NCBI RefSeq assembly: GCF_002113025.1
Contig: NZ_NEJH01000010.1
Location: 1 to 64,000 of the forward strand
Source: Pseudomonas sp. B28(2017)
GTDB taxonomy: Bacteria > Pseudomonadota > Gammaproteobacteria > Pseudomonadales > Pseudomonadaceae
Length of the DNA: 64,000 nt
Direction: 5' to 3'
In this document: positions 51,494 through 58,912 of the stretch, piece by piece
Position numbering within the stretch: position 1 is the stretch's first letter
Layout: every line of letters begins with the position of its first letter
Position numbers and translations under genes: made by a program
Notes under the pieces: model-generated
What the model saw: the letters and a program-made list of their open reading frames with translations, nothing else
Databases searched by the model: none
What the model was told of the DNA's origin: nothing

Positions 51494-51823
51494 TTACTTC
51501 TCAGGCATCGGCATCGGGAACGGCATGACATTGCCGACCGCGCCACGGGCTTCGCTGATTTTCGGTGTGCCCAAACGCTCGACTTCATCGATGCGCACGA
51601 TCGAATGCATCGGCACAAAACTGCGCACCACGCCCTCGAACTGAGCCTTGAGCTTTTCTTCACTCGGATCGACGACCACTTGCGTGCGCTCGCCAAAGAC
51701 GAACTCTTCCACTTCCAGAAAGCCCCACAGATCACTTTGATAGATCTGCTTGGCGTACATTTCGAACACCTGGCCCTGGTTGAGGAAAATCACCTTGTAG
51801 ATTGGAGCTTCACGTTTGGTCAT
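51494..51823 (-). CDS. DUF1820-family protein
   Basis: A 109-residue protein. MTKREAPIYKVIFLNQGQVF and YQSDLWGFLEVEEFVFGER with VVVDPSEEKLKAQFEGVVRS are the DUF1820 blocks. It is predicted cytoplasmic and has no known function. The start at 51823 fits the family; the frame continues upstream to 51910. It is divergent from miaB with 133 bp between. Confidence 0.85.
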   Translation of the reverse strand: MTKREAPIYKVIFLNQGQVFEMYAKQIYQSDLWGFLEVEEFVFGERTQVVVDPSEEKLKAQFEGVVRSFVPMHSIVRIDEVERLGTPKISEARGAVGNVMPFPMPMPEK

Positions 51824-51956
51824 GGTGGGCGGATAACACATCGGGGTAAAAATGAGGGCGCGAACTATAGCACAGCCGTCGGACGCACAACGGTAGGAAG
51901 CACGGGACATGTTCCCTATAATGCGCGGTTCTTTGAATCAGGTGATGACTCTTTCC

Positions 51957-53285
51957 ATGGCCAAGAAGCTTTACATCGAAACCCACGGTTGCCAGATGAA
52001 CGAGTACGACAGCTCGCGCATGGTCGATCTGCTGGGCGAACATCAGGCCCTGGAAGTCACCGCCCGCGCTGAAGACGCCGACGTGATCCTGCTCAACACC
52101 TGCTCGATCCGCGAACGTGCACAGGACCGGGTCTATTCCCAGCTCGGTCGCTGGCGTGAACTGAAGCTGGCCAACCCGGACATGGTAATCGCCGTCGGCG
52201 GCTGCGTGGCCAGCCAGGAAGGCGCGGCCATCCGCGATCGCGCGCCGTACGTCGACGTGGTGTTTGGCCCGCAGACCCTGCACCGTCTGCCGGAAATGAT
52301 CGACGCCGCGCGCATCAGCAAACTGCCGCAAGTCGACGTCTCGTTCCCGGAAATCGAAAAATTCGACCATTTGCCCGAGCCGCGCATCGACGGCCCGAGC
52401 GCTTACGTGTCGGTGATGGAGGGTTGCAGCAAGTACTGCACGTTCTGCGTGGTGCCCTACACCCGCGGCGAAGAGGTCAGCCGGCCGTTCGACGACGTGA
52501 TTGCCGAGATCATTCACCTGGCCGAAAACGGCGTGCGGGAAGTGACGCTGCTGGGGCAGAACGTCAACGGCTATCGCGGCCTCACCCATGACGGGCGCCT
52601 GGCGGATCTGGCCGAGCTGATCCGCGTGGTCGCCGCGGTCGATGGCATCGACCGCATCCGTTACACCACGTCGCATCCACTGGAGTTCTCCGACAGCCTG
52701 ATCCAGGCCCACGCCGACGTGCCGGAGCTGGTCAAGCACCTGCACCTGCCGGTGCAGTCGGGCTCGGACCGTATCCTTGCCGCGATGAAGCGCAACCACA
52801 CCGCGCTGGAATACAAATCCAAACTGCGCAAGCTGCGCGCCGCCGTGCCGGGAATCTGCATCAGCTCGGACTTCATCGTCGGCTTCCCGGGCGAGACCGA
52901 GAAAGACTTCGAACAGACCATGAAGCTGATTGCCGACGTCGGTTTCGACTTTTCCTATTCGTTCGTCTACAGCCAGCGCCCGGGCACGCCGGCTGCCGAC
53001 CTGGCCGATGACACACCGGAAGAGTTGAAAAAAGAGCGCCTGAATGCCCTGCAGCATCGCTTGAACCAGCAAGGTTTCGAGATCAGCCGACAAATGGTCG
53101 GCTCGATCCAGCGGATCCTGGTGACCGATTACTCGAAAAAAGACCCGGGCGAGCTGCAAGGCCGAACCGAGAATAACCGTATCGTCAACTTCCGCTGCGA
53201 CAATCCGACCCTGATCGGCCAGTTCGCAGATGTGCACATCGATGCTGCGCAGCCGCACTCGCTGCGGGGTTCGCTGATCCAATAA
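51957..53285 (+). CDS. miaB: tRNA-2-methylthio-N6-dimethylallyladenosine synthase
   Basis: A 442-residue radical-SAM methylthiotransferase that adds the methylthio group to i6A37 of tRNAs. The N-terminal UPF0004 domain carries three cluster cysteines (HGCQMNEYDS, NTCSIRERA, GGCVASQEG). The radical-SAM motif is CSKYCTFC near residue 157, and a C-terminal TRAM domain (about 378-440) binds tRNA. Start ATG at 51957 fits orthologues. A TATAAT at 51917-51922 may be its -10. It is the first gene of the miaB-ybeZ-ybeY-corC-lnt run, though a REPIN separates it from ybeZ. Confidence 0.95.
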   Translation: MAKKLYIETHGCQMNEYDSSRMVDLLGEHQALEVTARAEDADVILLNTCSIRERAQDRVYSQLGRWRELKLANPDMVIAVGGCVASQEGAAIRDRAPYVDVVFGPQTLHRLPEMIDAARISKLPQVDVSFPEIEKFDHLPEPRIDGPSAYVSVMEGCSKYCTFCVVPYTRGEEVSRPFDDVIAEIIHLAENGVREVTLLGQNVNGYRGLTHDGRLADLAELIRVVAAVDGIDRIRYTTSHPLEFSDSLIQAHADVPELVKHLHLPVQSGSDRILAAMKRNHTALEYKSKLRKLRAAVPGICISSDFIVGFPGETEKDFEQTMKLIADVGFDFSYSFVYSQRPGTPAADLADDTPEELKKERLNALQHRLNQQGFEISRQMVGSIQRILVTDYSKKDPGELQGRTENNRIVNFRCDNPTLIGQFADVHIDAAQPHSLRGSLIQ

Positions 53286-53299
53286 CACTGCATTCCCTC

Positions 53300-53389
53300 T
53301 GTGGGAGCGAGCCTGCTCGCGAATACGGTCTGACACTCACCAATGATTCGACTGTCAGGCCGCTTTCGCGAGCAGGCTCGCTCCCACAA
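53300..53389. repeat. REPIN (direct-inverse REP pair)
   Basis: The direct copy (53300-53328) and the inverse copy (53362-53389) flank a 33-bp spacer. Unusually, it lies inside a same-strand gene run, between miaB and ybeZ. Confidence 0.9.
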
Positions 53390-53491
53390 GGGATGGTGTT
53401 TGACGCTGGATTATTTAAGAGCTTTCGCACCCACGCCACTGGCGTTATCCTTGATTTCATCTCAATTGCCCCAGGGCGGCTAAATACGACC

Positions 53492-54499
53492 TTGAACGCA
53501 CCCATAGAACCACATCGTTTCATTCTCGAGCCTTTTGAAGCTCGCCGCTTCGCCAATCTGTGCGGGCAATTCGACGAGCATTTGCGCTTGATCGAGCAGC
53601 GCCTGACCATCGAGATCCGCAATCGCGGAAACCAGTTCGAACTGATCGGCGAACCCAAACACACCACCTCCGCGGAAAACCTCCTGCGCCGCCTGTATCG
53701 GGAAACCAAGGGTACGGAGCTGTCGCCGGACATGGTGCACCTGTTCCTGCAGGAATCGGCCGTCGAACAACTGGACAATCACTCCCCCGCCGAACCGTCC
53801 GTAGCCCTGCGTACCAAAAAAGGCATGATTCGCCCCCGTGGCCTGAATCAGCTGCGCTACGTGAAGGAAATCCTCGGCAATGACATTAACTTCGGCATCG
53901 GCCCGGCCGGTACCGGCAAGACCTATCTGGCCGTTGCCTGCGCGGTGGATGCACTGGAGCGCGAGCAGATCCGCCGCATCCTGCTGGTTCGCCCGGCGGT
54001 CGAAGCGGGTGAAAAACTCGGCTTCCTGCCCGGCGACCTGGCGCAAAAAATCGACCCGTATCTGCGCCCGCTCTACGACGCGCTCTACGAAATGCTCGGC
54101 TTCGAATACGTCGCCAAGCTGATCGAGCGCCAGGTGATCGAAGTCGCGCCACTGGCCTACATGCGCGGCCGTACGCTGAACAACAGCTTCATCATTCTCG
54201 ACGAAAGCCAGAACACCACGGTCGAGCAAATGAAGATGTTCCTGACCCGGATCGGCTTCGGCTCCACGGCCGTCATCACCGGGGACATCACCCAGGTCGA
54301 CCTGCCACGCGGCACCAAGTCCGGCCTGCACCATGTGATTGAGGTGCTCAAGGAAGTTCCGGGGATCAGCTTCACCCATTTCCAGCCCAAGGACGTCGTG
54401 CGCCATCCGCTGGTGCAGCGGATTGTCGAAGCCTATGAGCGCTTCGAAACTAAAGCGGCCGATGATGCAGCCGCCAAGGATAGCCGCCGCGATGCTTGA
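53492..54499 (+). CDS. ybeZ: PhoH-like ATPase YbeZ
   Basis: A 335-residue PhoH-family ATPase that partners YbeY in 16S rRNA maturation and ribosome quality control. The N-terminal KH-like region is followed by Walker A FGIGPAGTGKTYLAVA near residue 140 and Walker B IILDESQNTT near 232. No in-frame ATG fits the family N-terminus; the likely start is TTG at 53492 (NAPIEPHRFILEPFE follows). The frame is open further upstream to 53393. It overlaps ybeY by 8 bp. Confidence 0.9.
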   Translation: MNAPIEPHRFILEPFEARRFANLCGQFDEHLRLIEQRLTIEIRNRGNQFELIGEPKHTTSAENLLRRLYRETKGTELSPDMVHLFLQESAVEQLDNHSPAEPSVALRTKKGMIRPRGLNQLRYVKEILGNDINFGIGPAGTGKTYLAVACAVDALEREQIRRILLVRPAVEAGEKLGFLPGDLAQKIDPYLRPLYDALYEMLGFEYVAKLIERQVIEVAPLAYMRGRTLNNSFIILDESQNTTVEQMKMFLTRIGFGSTAVITGDITQVDLPRGTKSGLHHVIEVLKEVPGISFTHFQPKDVVRHPLVQRIVEAYERFETKAADDAAAKDSRRDA

Positions 54500-54986
54500 G
54501 CTTGACCTGCAAATCGCCACTGAAGTCACCGCTCCCAGCGAAGCCGAGTTCCGCCAGTGGTGCGAACTGGCTTTGCGCCAACGCACCGCCGACTCGGAGA
54601 TGACCATTCGTCTGGTCGACGAAGCCGAAGGACGCGAGCTGAACCACACCTGGCGGCAAAAGGATTACGCAACTAACGTCTTGTCATTCCCGGCCGAAGT
54701 GCCGGACGAGTTCCTCGACATCCCGCTGCTGGGCGATCTGGTGATCTGCGTGGCCGTGGTCGAGCGCGAGGCCGCTGAACAGGGCAAGGAGCTCAAGGCC
54801 CATTGGGCGCATCTGGTGATTCACGGCTGCCTGCATCTGCTCGGTTACGACCATATTGATGACGACGAAGCCGAAGAGATGGAAGCACTGGAACGAACGT
54901 TGCTTGCAGAACTGGGCTTTCCCGATCCGTACGCGGACGACGAAACCGATTTATCCCCTACCGAAACAACAAAGGATTCAGAGTAA
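54492..54986 (+). CDS. ybeY: Endoribonuclease YbeY
   Basis: A metalloprotein of 164 residues needed for 16S rRNA 3'-end maturation and 70S quality control. The zinc motif HGCLHLLGYDH (about 119-129) has the three histidines of the H-x3-H-x5-H signature. YATNVLSFPAEVPDE near residue 58 and LGDLVICVAVVEREA near 76 are the other family blocks. The start codon lies inside the ybeZ end, so translation is coupled. Length is slightly above E. coli YbeY (155), with an acidic C-terminal tail. Confidence 0.94.
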   Translation: MLELDLQIATEVTAPSEAEFRQWCELALRQRTADSEMTIRLVDEAEGRELNHTWRQKDYATNVLSFPAEVPDEFLDIPLLGDLVICVAVVEREAAEQGKELKAHWAHLVIHGCLHLLGYDHIDDDEAEEMEALERTLLAELGFPDPYADDETDLSPTETTKDSE

Positions 54987-54991
54987 TCGCT

Positions 54992-55831
54992 ATGAGCGAA
55001 GATCGATCGAGCAACGGGCAGAAGTCATGGCTGGGTAAGCTCACCCAGGCTTTTGCCCACGAGCCGAAAAACCGCCAGGAGCTGCTGGAGCTGCTGCGCG
55101 ATGCACACCAGAACAAACTGTTGGACAGCGAAGCGCTGGCCATTGTCGAAGGCGCCATCCAGGTGGCTGACTTGCAGGTCCGGGACATCATGGTCCCGCG
55201 CTCGCAGATGGTCAGCATCAAGGCGAACCAGACACCCCGCGAGTTCCTGCCTGCCGTGGTCGACTCGGCCCACTCCCGCTACCCGGTCATCGGCGAAAGC
55301 CACGATGACGTGATGGGCGTGTTGCTGGCCAAGGATTTGCTGCCGTTGATCCTCAAGGAAAACGGCGACAGCTTCAACATCAAGGATCTGTTGCGTCCAG
55401 CCACCTTCGTGCCCGAATCCAAGCGCCTTAACGTGCTGCTGCGCGAGTTTCGCGCCAACCACAACCACATGGCCATCGTCATCGACGAGTACGGCGGCGT
55501 GGCAGGTCTGGTCACCATCGAAGACGTGCTGGAACAAATCGTCGGCGACATCGAAGACGAACACGATGTCGAAGAAGACAGCTACATCAAGCCGCTGCCC
55601 AGCGGTGATTTCCTGATCAAGGCTCTGACACCAATCGAAAACTTCAATGAGTTTTTCGACAGCGAGTTCTCCGACGATGAATTCGACACCGTTGGCGGTC
55701 TGGTGATGAGTGCGTTCGGGCATTTGCCAAAACGTAACGAAATCACTGAAATCGGCCCGTACCGCTTCCGCATCCTGAACGCCGACAGCCGTCGGATTCA
55801 CTTGCTTCGCCTGACACCCATTGCTCGCTAA
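54992..55831 (+). CDS. corC: CBS-domain transporter-associated protein CorC (YbeX)
   Basis: A 279-residue cytoplasmic protein with two CBS domains (about 68-185; VRDIMVPRSQMVSIKANQTP and VIDEYGGVAGLVTIEDVLEQ) and a C-terminal CorC/HlyC transporter-associated domain (about 200-275). E. coli YbeX affects magnesium/cobalt efflux and ribosome metabolism. It starts 5 bp after ybeY and ends 8 bp before lnt. Confidence 0.92.
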   Translation: MSEDRSSNGQKSWLGKLTQAFAHEPKNRQELLELLRDAHQNKLLDSEALAIVEGAIQVADLQVRDIMVPRSQMVSIKANQTPREFLPAVVDSAHSRYPVIGESHDDVMGVLLAKDLLPLILKENGDSFNIKDLLRPATFVPESKRLNVLLREFRANHNHMAIVIDEYGGVAGLVTIEDVLEQIVGDIEDEHDVEEDSYIKPLPSGDFLIKALTPIENFNEFFDSEFSDDEFDTVGGLVMSAFGHLPKRNEITEIGPYRFRILNADSRRIHLLRLTPIAR

Positions 55832-55839
55832 GGATTGAA

Positions 55840-57363
55840 ATGCGCTGGACAACCCGCCCCGGCTGGCCCGGTAACCTGCTGGCCGTGGCGGCCGGTGCAA
55901 TCACCACACTGGCCCTGGCGCCGTTCGATATCTGGCCACTGGCACTGCTCGCCGTCGGGTTGTTCTATGCCGGCCTGCGCGAACTGAGCCCACGTCAGGC
56001 ATTGGGTCGCGGCTGGTGTTTCGGTTTCGGCCTGTTCGGTGCCGGCACCAGCTGGATCTACTACAGCATCCACCACTTCGGTGGCGCCTCGGTATTGCTG
56101 GCCGGTTTCCTGATGCTGCTCTTCACCGCGGCGATTGCCTGGTTCTTTGCCCTGCCCGCCTGGATTTGGGCGCGCTGGCTGCGCCGCAATGAAGCACCGC
56201 TGGCCGACGCCTTGGCCTTCGCGGCGCTGTGGGTCGGCCAGGAAGCCTTCCGTGGCTGGTTCCTGACGGGCTTCCCGTGGCTGTACTCCGGTTACAGCCA
56301 GCTTGATGGCCCGCTGGCCGGGCTCGCCCCCATCGGCGGGATGTGGCTGATTTCCTTTACCCTGGCCCTGACAGCTGCGTTGATCTACAACGGCATGCGC
56401 CTGGTTCGCACAGGGCGCAAAGGCTTCATCGCTGCCGGTGTATTGCTGCTGATCGGTCCGTGGCTGGCCGGTATGGCGCTCAAGCACCACGCCTGGACCA
56501 GCCCGTCGGGCCCGCCACTGAGCGTCGCCGCCATTCAGGGCAACATCGAACAAAGCATGAAGTGGGATCCGGCGCAGCTCAACGCGCAACTGGCGCTGTA
56601 CCGCGACATGAGTTTCAGCTCCAGACGCGTCGATCTTCTCATCTGGCCGGAAACGGCGGTCCCGGTGCTCAAGGAGTCCGCCGAGGGCTACCTGAACATG
56701 ATGGGCAGCTTCGCCGCCGAACGTAAATCGGCGTTGATTACTGGTGTCCCGGTCCGCATGGAGGTACGCCACGAAAAGCGTTTCTTCAATGCCATCACCG
56801 TTACCGGTGAAGGCGACGGCACTTACCTGAAGCAAAAACTGGTGCCGTTTGGTGAATATGTCCCCTTGCAGGACATGCTGCGCGGACTGATCGCCTTCTT
56901 CGACCTGCCAATGTCGGACTTCGCCCGCGGCCCGGCTGACCAACCCTTGCTGCAAGCCAAGGGTTATCAGATCGCACCGTACATCTGCTATGAAGTGGTT
57001 TATCCGGAGTTCGCCGCCAGCCTTGCCACCCGCAGCGACCTGCTGCTGACCATCAGCAACGACACCTGGTTCGGCACCTCCATCGGCCCGCTGCAACACC
57101 TGCAGATGGCACAGATGCGTGCCTTGGAAGCCGGGCGCTGGATGATCCGCGCCACCAACAACGGCGTGTCCGGCCTGATCAACCCGTTCGGTCAGATTAC
57201 CGATCAGATCCCGCAGTTCGAACGCGGCATCCTGTATGGCGAAGTGGTGCCGATGCACAACCTGACGCCTTACCTGGAATGGCGTTCGTGGCCGCTGATC
57301 ATTGCCTGTGTGTTGTTGTTTGGTTGGGCACTGATTGCGAGCCGGATGGCCAAGACCGTTTAA
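55840..57363 (+). CDS. lnt: Apolipoprotein N-acyltransferase
   Basis: A 507-residue inner-membrane enzyme that adds the third acyl chain to lipoproteins. About six N-terminal membrane helices (to about 205) and one C-terminal helix (PLIIACVLLFGWALIASRM) flank a periplasmic nitrilase domain. The catalytic triad is visible as Glu in LIWPETAVPV near 270, Lys in LKQKLVPFGEY near 336 and Cys in PYICYEVVYPE near 388. It closes the ybeZ-ybeY-corC-lnt operon. A small hairpin (57373-57392) lies after its stop. Confidence 0.95.
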   Translation: MRWTTRPGWPGNLLAVAAGAITTLALAPFDIWPLALLAVGLFYAGLRELSPRQALGRGWCFGFGLFGAGTSWIYYSIHHFGGASVLLAGFLMLLFTAAIAWFFALPAWIWARWLRRNEAPLADALAFAALWVGQEAFRGWFLTGFPWLYSGYSQLDGPLAGLAPIGGMWLISFTLALTAALIYNGMRLVRTGRKGFIAAGVLLLIGPWLAGMALKHHAWTSPSGPPLSVAAIQGNIEQSMKWDPAQLNAQLALYRDMSFSSRRVDLLIWPETAVPVLKESAEGYLNMMGSFAAERKSALITGVPVRMEVRHEKRFFNAITVTGEGDGTYLKQKLVPFGEYVPLQDMLRGLIAFFDLPMSDFARGPADQPLLQAKGYQIAPYICYEVVYPEFAASLATRSDLLLTISNDTWFGTSIGPLQHLQMAQMRALEAGRWMIRATNNGVSGLINPFGQITDQIPQFERGILYGEVVPMHNLTPYLEWRSWPLIIACVLLFGWALIASRMAKTV

Positions 57364-57372
57364 AAGCTTCCT

Positions 57373-57392
57373 CGGATCGCCTTCGCGATCCG
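57373..57392 (+). terminator. Short hairpin after lnt
   Basis: CGGATCGC-CTTC-GCGATCCG is a perfect 8-bp stem 10 bp beyond the lnt stop. The sequence after it lacks a U tract, so it is a weak terminator candidate. Confidence 0.4.
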
Positions 57393-57447
57393 ACTTGCCC
57401 GCGAAGGTGTCATCACAGACACCTCATCAACCAGCGCCGACATCACC

Positions 57448-58206
57448 TCAATAGAACAACGAATAACCGATCTGCCCCACCGCCTCGTTCATCAATTGCC
57501 CGTTCTGCCAGATCGCCTTGAACTCCGGCATCCAGCCACCCAATGGCCGCGCATTGTCGCCGCCCAGAAACCCTACCGGTGCCGGCACCACCTCAAACCC
57601 GGCCTTGCGGAAACTCCAGACCGCTCGAGGCATATGCCAGGCCTGAGTCACAACCACCACACGCTTGATGCCCTGAGGCAGCAATACCTCGGCGCTCAAC
57701 TGCGCATTCTCCCATGTCGTGCGGCTGCGCCCCTCCTGCCAGCGCACGGTCACGCCAAAATCGTCACGCAAGGAGTCAGCCATCATCTGCGCCTCGCTGG
57801 GCGGCGTGCCATAGTGCAAGCCGCCACTGGTCAGTACCGGCAGGCCGGAAGCCTTGGCCAGCCGCGCGGCAAAGCGCTGGCGTTCCAGACCGACGCCCGT
57901 GGGCTGATCAGCGCCCCAGGCCACGTCACCGCGCTCGCGCCCCGAACCGAGAATCACGATTGCATCCGCCCGTTGCCCCAGGCCTGCCCATTCATCGCGG
58001 GTCAACGGTGGCTCCCGCTCGAGCAGGCCGGCACTCCACTGCACCACCACCGGCAGGCTCATCAACCAGAAGCCCCCCAGTCCCAGCGCAAAGCACACAC
58101 TGGCAAGCCTCGGCCTTGAGCGGCGCAACCACCAGGCAAGCAAAAGCAGCAGCAATAGAATGCCAGGGGGCAAAAGAAGTTGTTTTACGAAATAACGAAA
58201 TGGCAT
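57448..58206 (-). CDS. YdcF/ElyC-family (DUF218) membrane protein
   Basis: A 252-residue protein with two N-terminal membrane helices (LLLPPGILLLLLLLAWWL and LASVCFALGLGGFWLMSLP) and a periplasmic DUF218 domain. The domain shows AIVILGSGRERGDVAWG near 86, VLTSGGLHYGTPPSEAQMM near 125 and the VVVVTQAWHMPRAVWSFRKA block near 187. The topology matches ElyC, which affects lipid-carrier use in envelope synthesis. It converges on lnt. Confidence 0.83.
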   Translation of the reverse strand: MPFRYFVKQLLLPPGILLLLLLLAWWLRRSRPRLASVCFALGLGGFWLMSLPVVVQWSAGLLEREPPLTRDEWAGLGQRADAIVILGSGRERGDVAWGADQPTGVGLERQRFAARLAKASGLPVLTSGGLHYGTPPSEAQMMADSLRDDFGVTVRWQEGRSRTTWENAQLSAEVLLPQGIKRVVVVTQAWHMPRAVWSFRKAGFEVVPAPVGFLGGDNARPLGGWMPEFKAIWQNGQLMNEAVGQIGYSLFY

Positions 58207-58310
58207 CGAGCATCTCCCGGAGATGCCCGAAGCCTAGGTGGGTTGATGCAATGCGACAATCAATACGGAAGGACTATGCTTCAAAAATACTTGGAGCATG
58301 GCTCTGTACC

Positions 58311-58631
58311 CTATTTGAACTGCAAAGACCGGACCTTTACCGCGTCTCTGCCGCGAACCTTATCCTTGAGCCAAATGATCTTGGCCGAACGTGGTGCATC
58401 GAGTTGTTTTACCGCCTCTGACAAGCATCCGTGTGTCTCACGCTCACTGCGATCCAGATACGCTTTGACCAGTGCAAACTCTGCGGGGCTCAGGCCGCGC
58501 AGCTCCAGTTCCAGAGGGCGTTCGTCGCGCAACCGGCTAGCGGTCCTTGCCGCATCCAGGGCCAAGGCCAAACGATCGATCAGCCTTTCGTACAGCTCCG
58601 GTTTTGTAGCTTTTTGCTGTGACTCAACCAT
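58311..58631 (-). CDS. Conserved small protein of unknown function
   Basis: A 106-residue cytoplasmic protein with no signal peptide and no membrane segment. It looks mostly helical and charged (YERLIDRLALALDAARTASR, RPLELELRGLSPAEFALVKA, YLDRSERETHGCLSEAVKQL) with a basic C-terminus (LKDKVRGRDAVKVRSLQFK). I do not recognise the family. The same slot before leuS in other pseudomonads also holds a hypothetical gene, as I recall. The coding bias looks normal for the window. Confidence 0.65.
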   Translation of the reverse strand: MVESQQKATKPELYERLIDRLALALDAARTASRLRDERPLELELRGLSPAEFALVKAYLDRSERETHGCLSEAVKQLDAPRSAKIIWLKDKVRGRDAVKVRSLQFK

Positions 58632-58912
58632 CCCTCACCTCATTGGAAGATAAGACCTACTCCCCAGTTAGAGCTTAGCTTCCATGAACAAACCGGCTGA
58701 ACGCCGCGACCAACGGCCCTCACAGCGGTTTTTGCAGGACGTGCGGCAGCAATCAGGGTTTCCCTCGGCAGAGCACGGTCATGTATGCTACGGCGCTTCC
58801 TGTAACTCCACTTCCAGCTCGGCTGGGCATCGAAAACGCCAATGTGGCGCGATCACCGTCCAGCGTTGCATTGAAGAGGATTAGGCCACCCCTATTCAGT
58901 TCAAAAGTAGCC

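Noticed and set aside
9473..53389. Repeated 25-30-bp palindromes as a CRISPR array
   Set aside because: The copies are dispersed, palindromic and in pairs with unequal spacers; no cas genes are present. They are REP/REPIN elements.
55828..57258. A 476-codon minus-strand frame inside lnt
   Set aside because: It is antisense to lnt, with long Gln/Gly/Arg-rich stretches typical of shadow frames.
58632..58912. Leader-peptide attenuator or T-box upstream of leuS
   Set aside because: No run of Leu codons followed by a terminator, and no T-box core; only a weak -10 (TATGCT) is visible.
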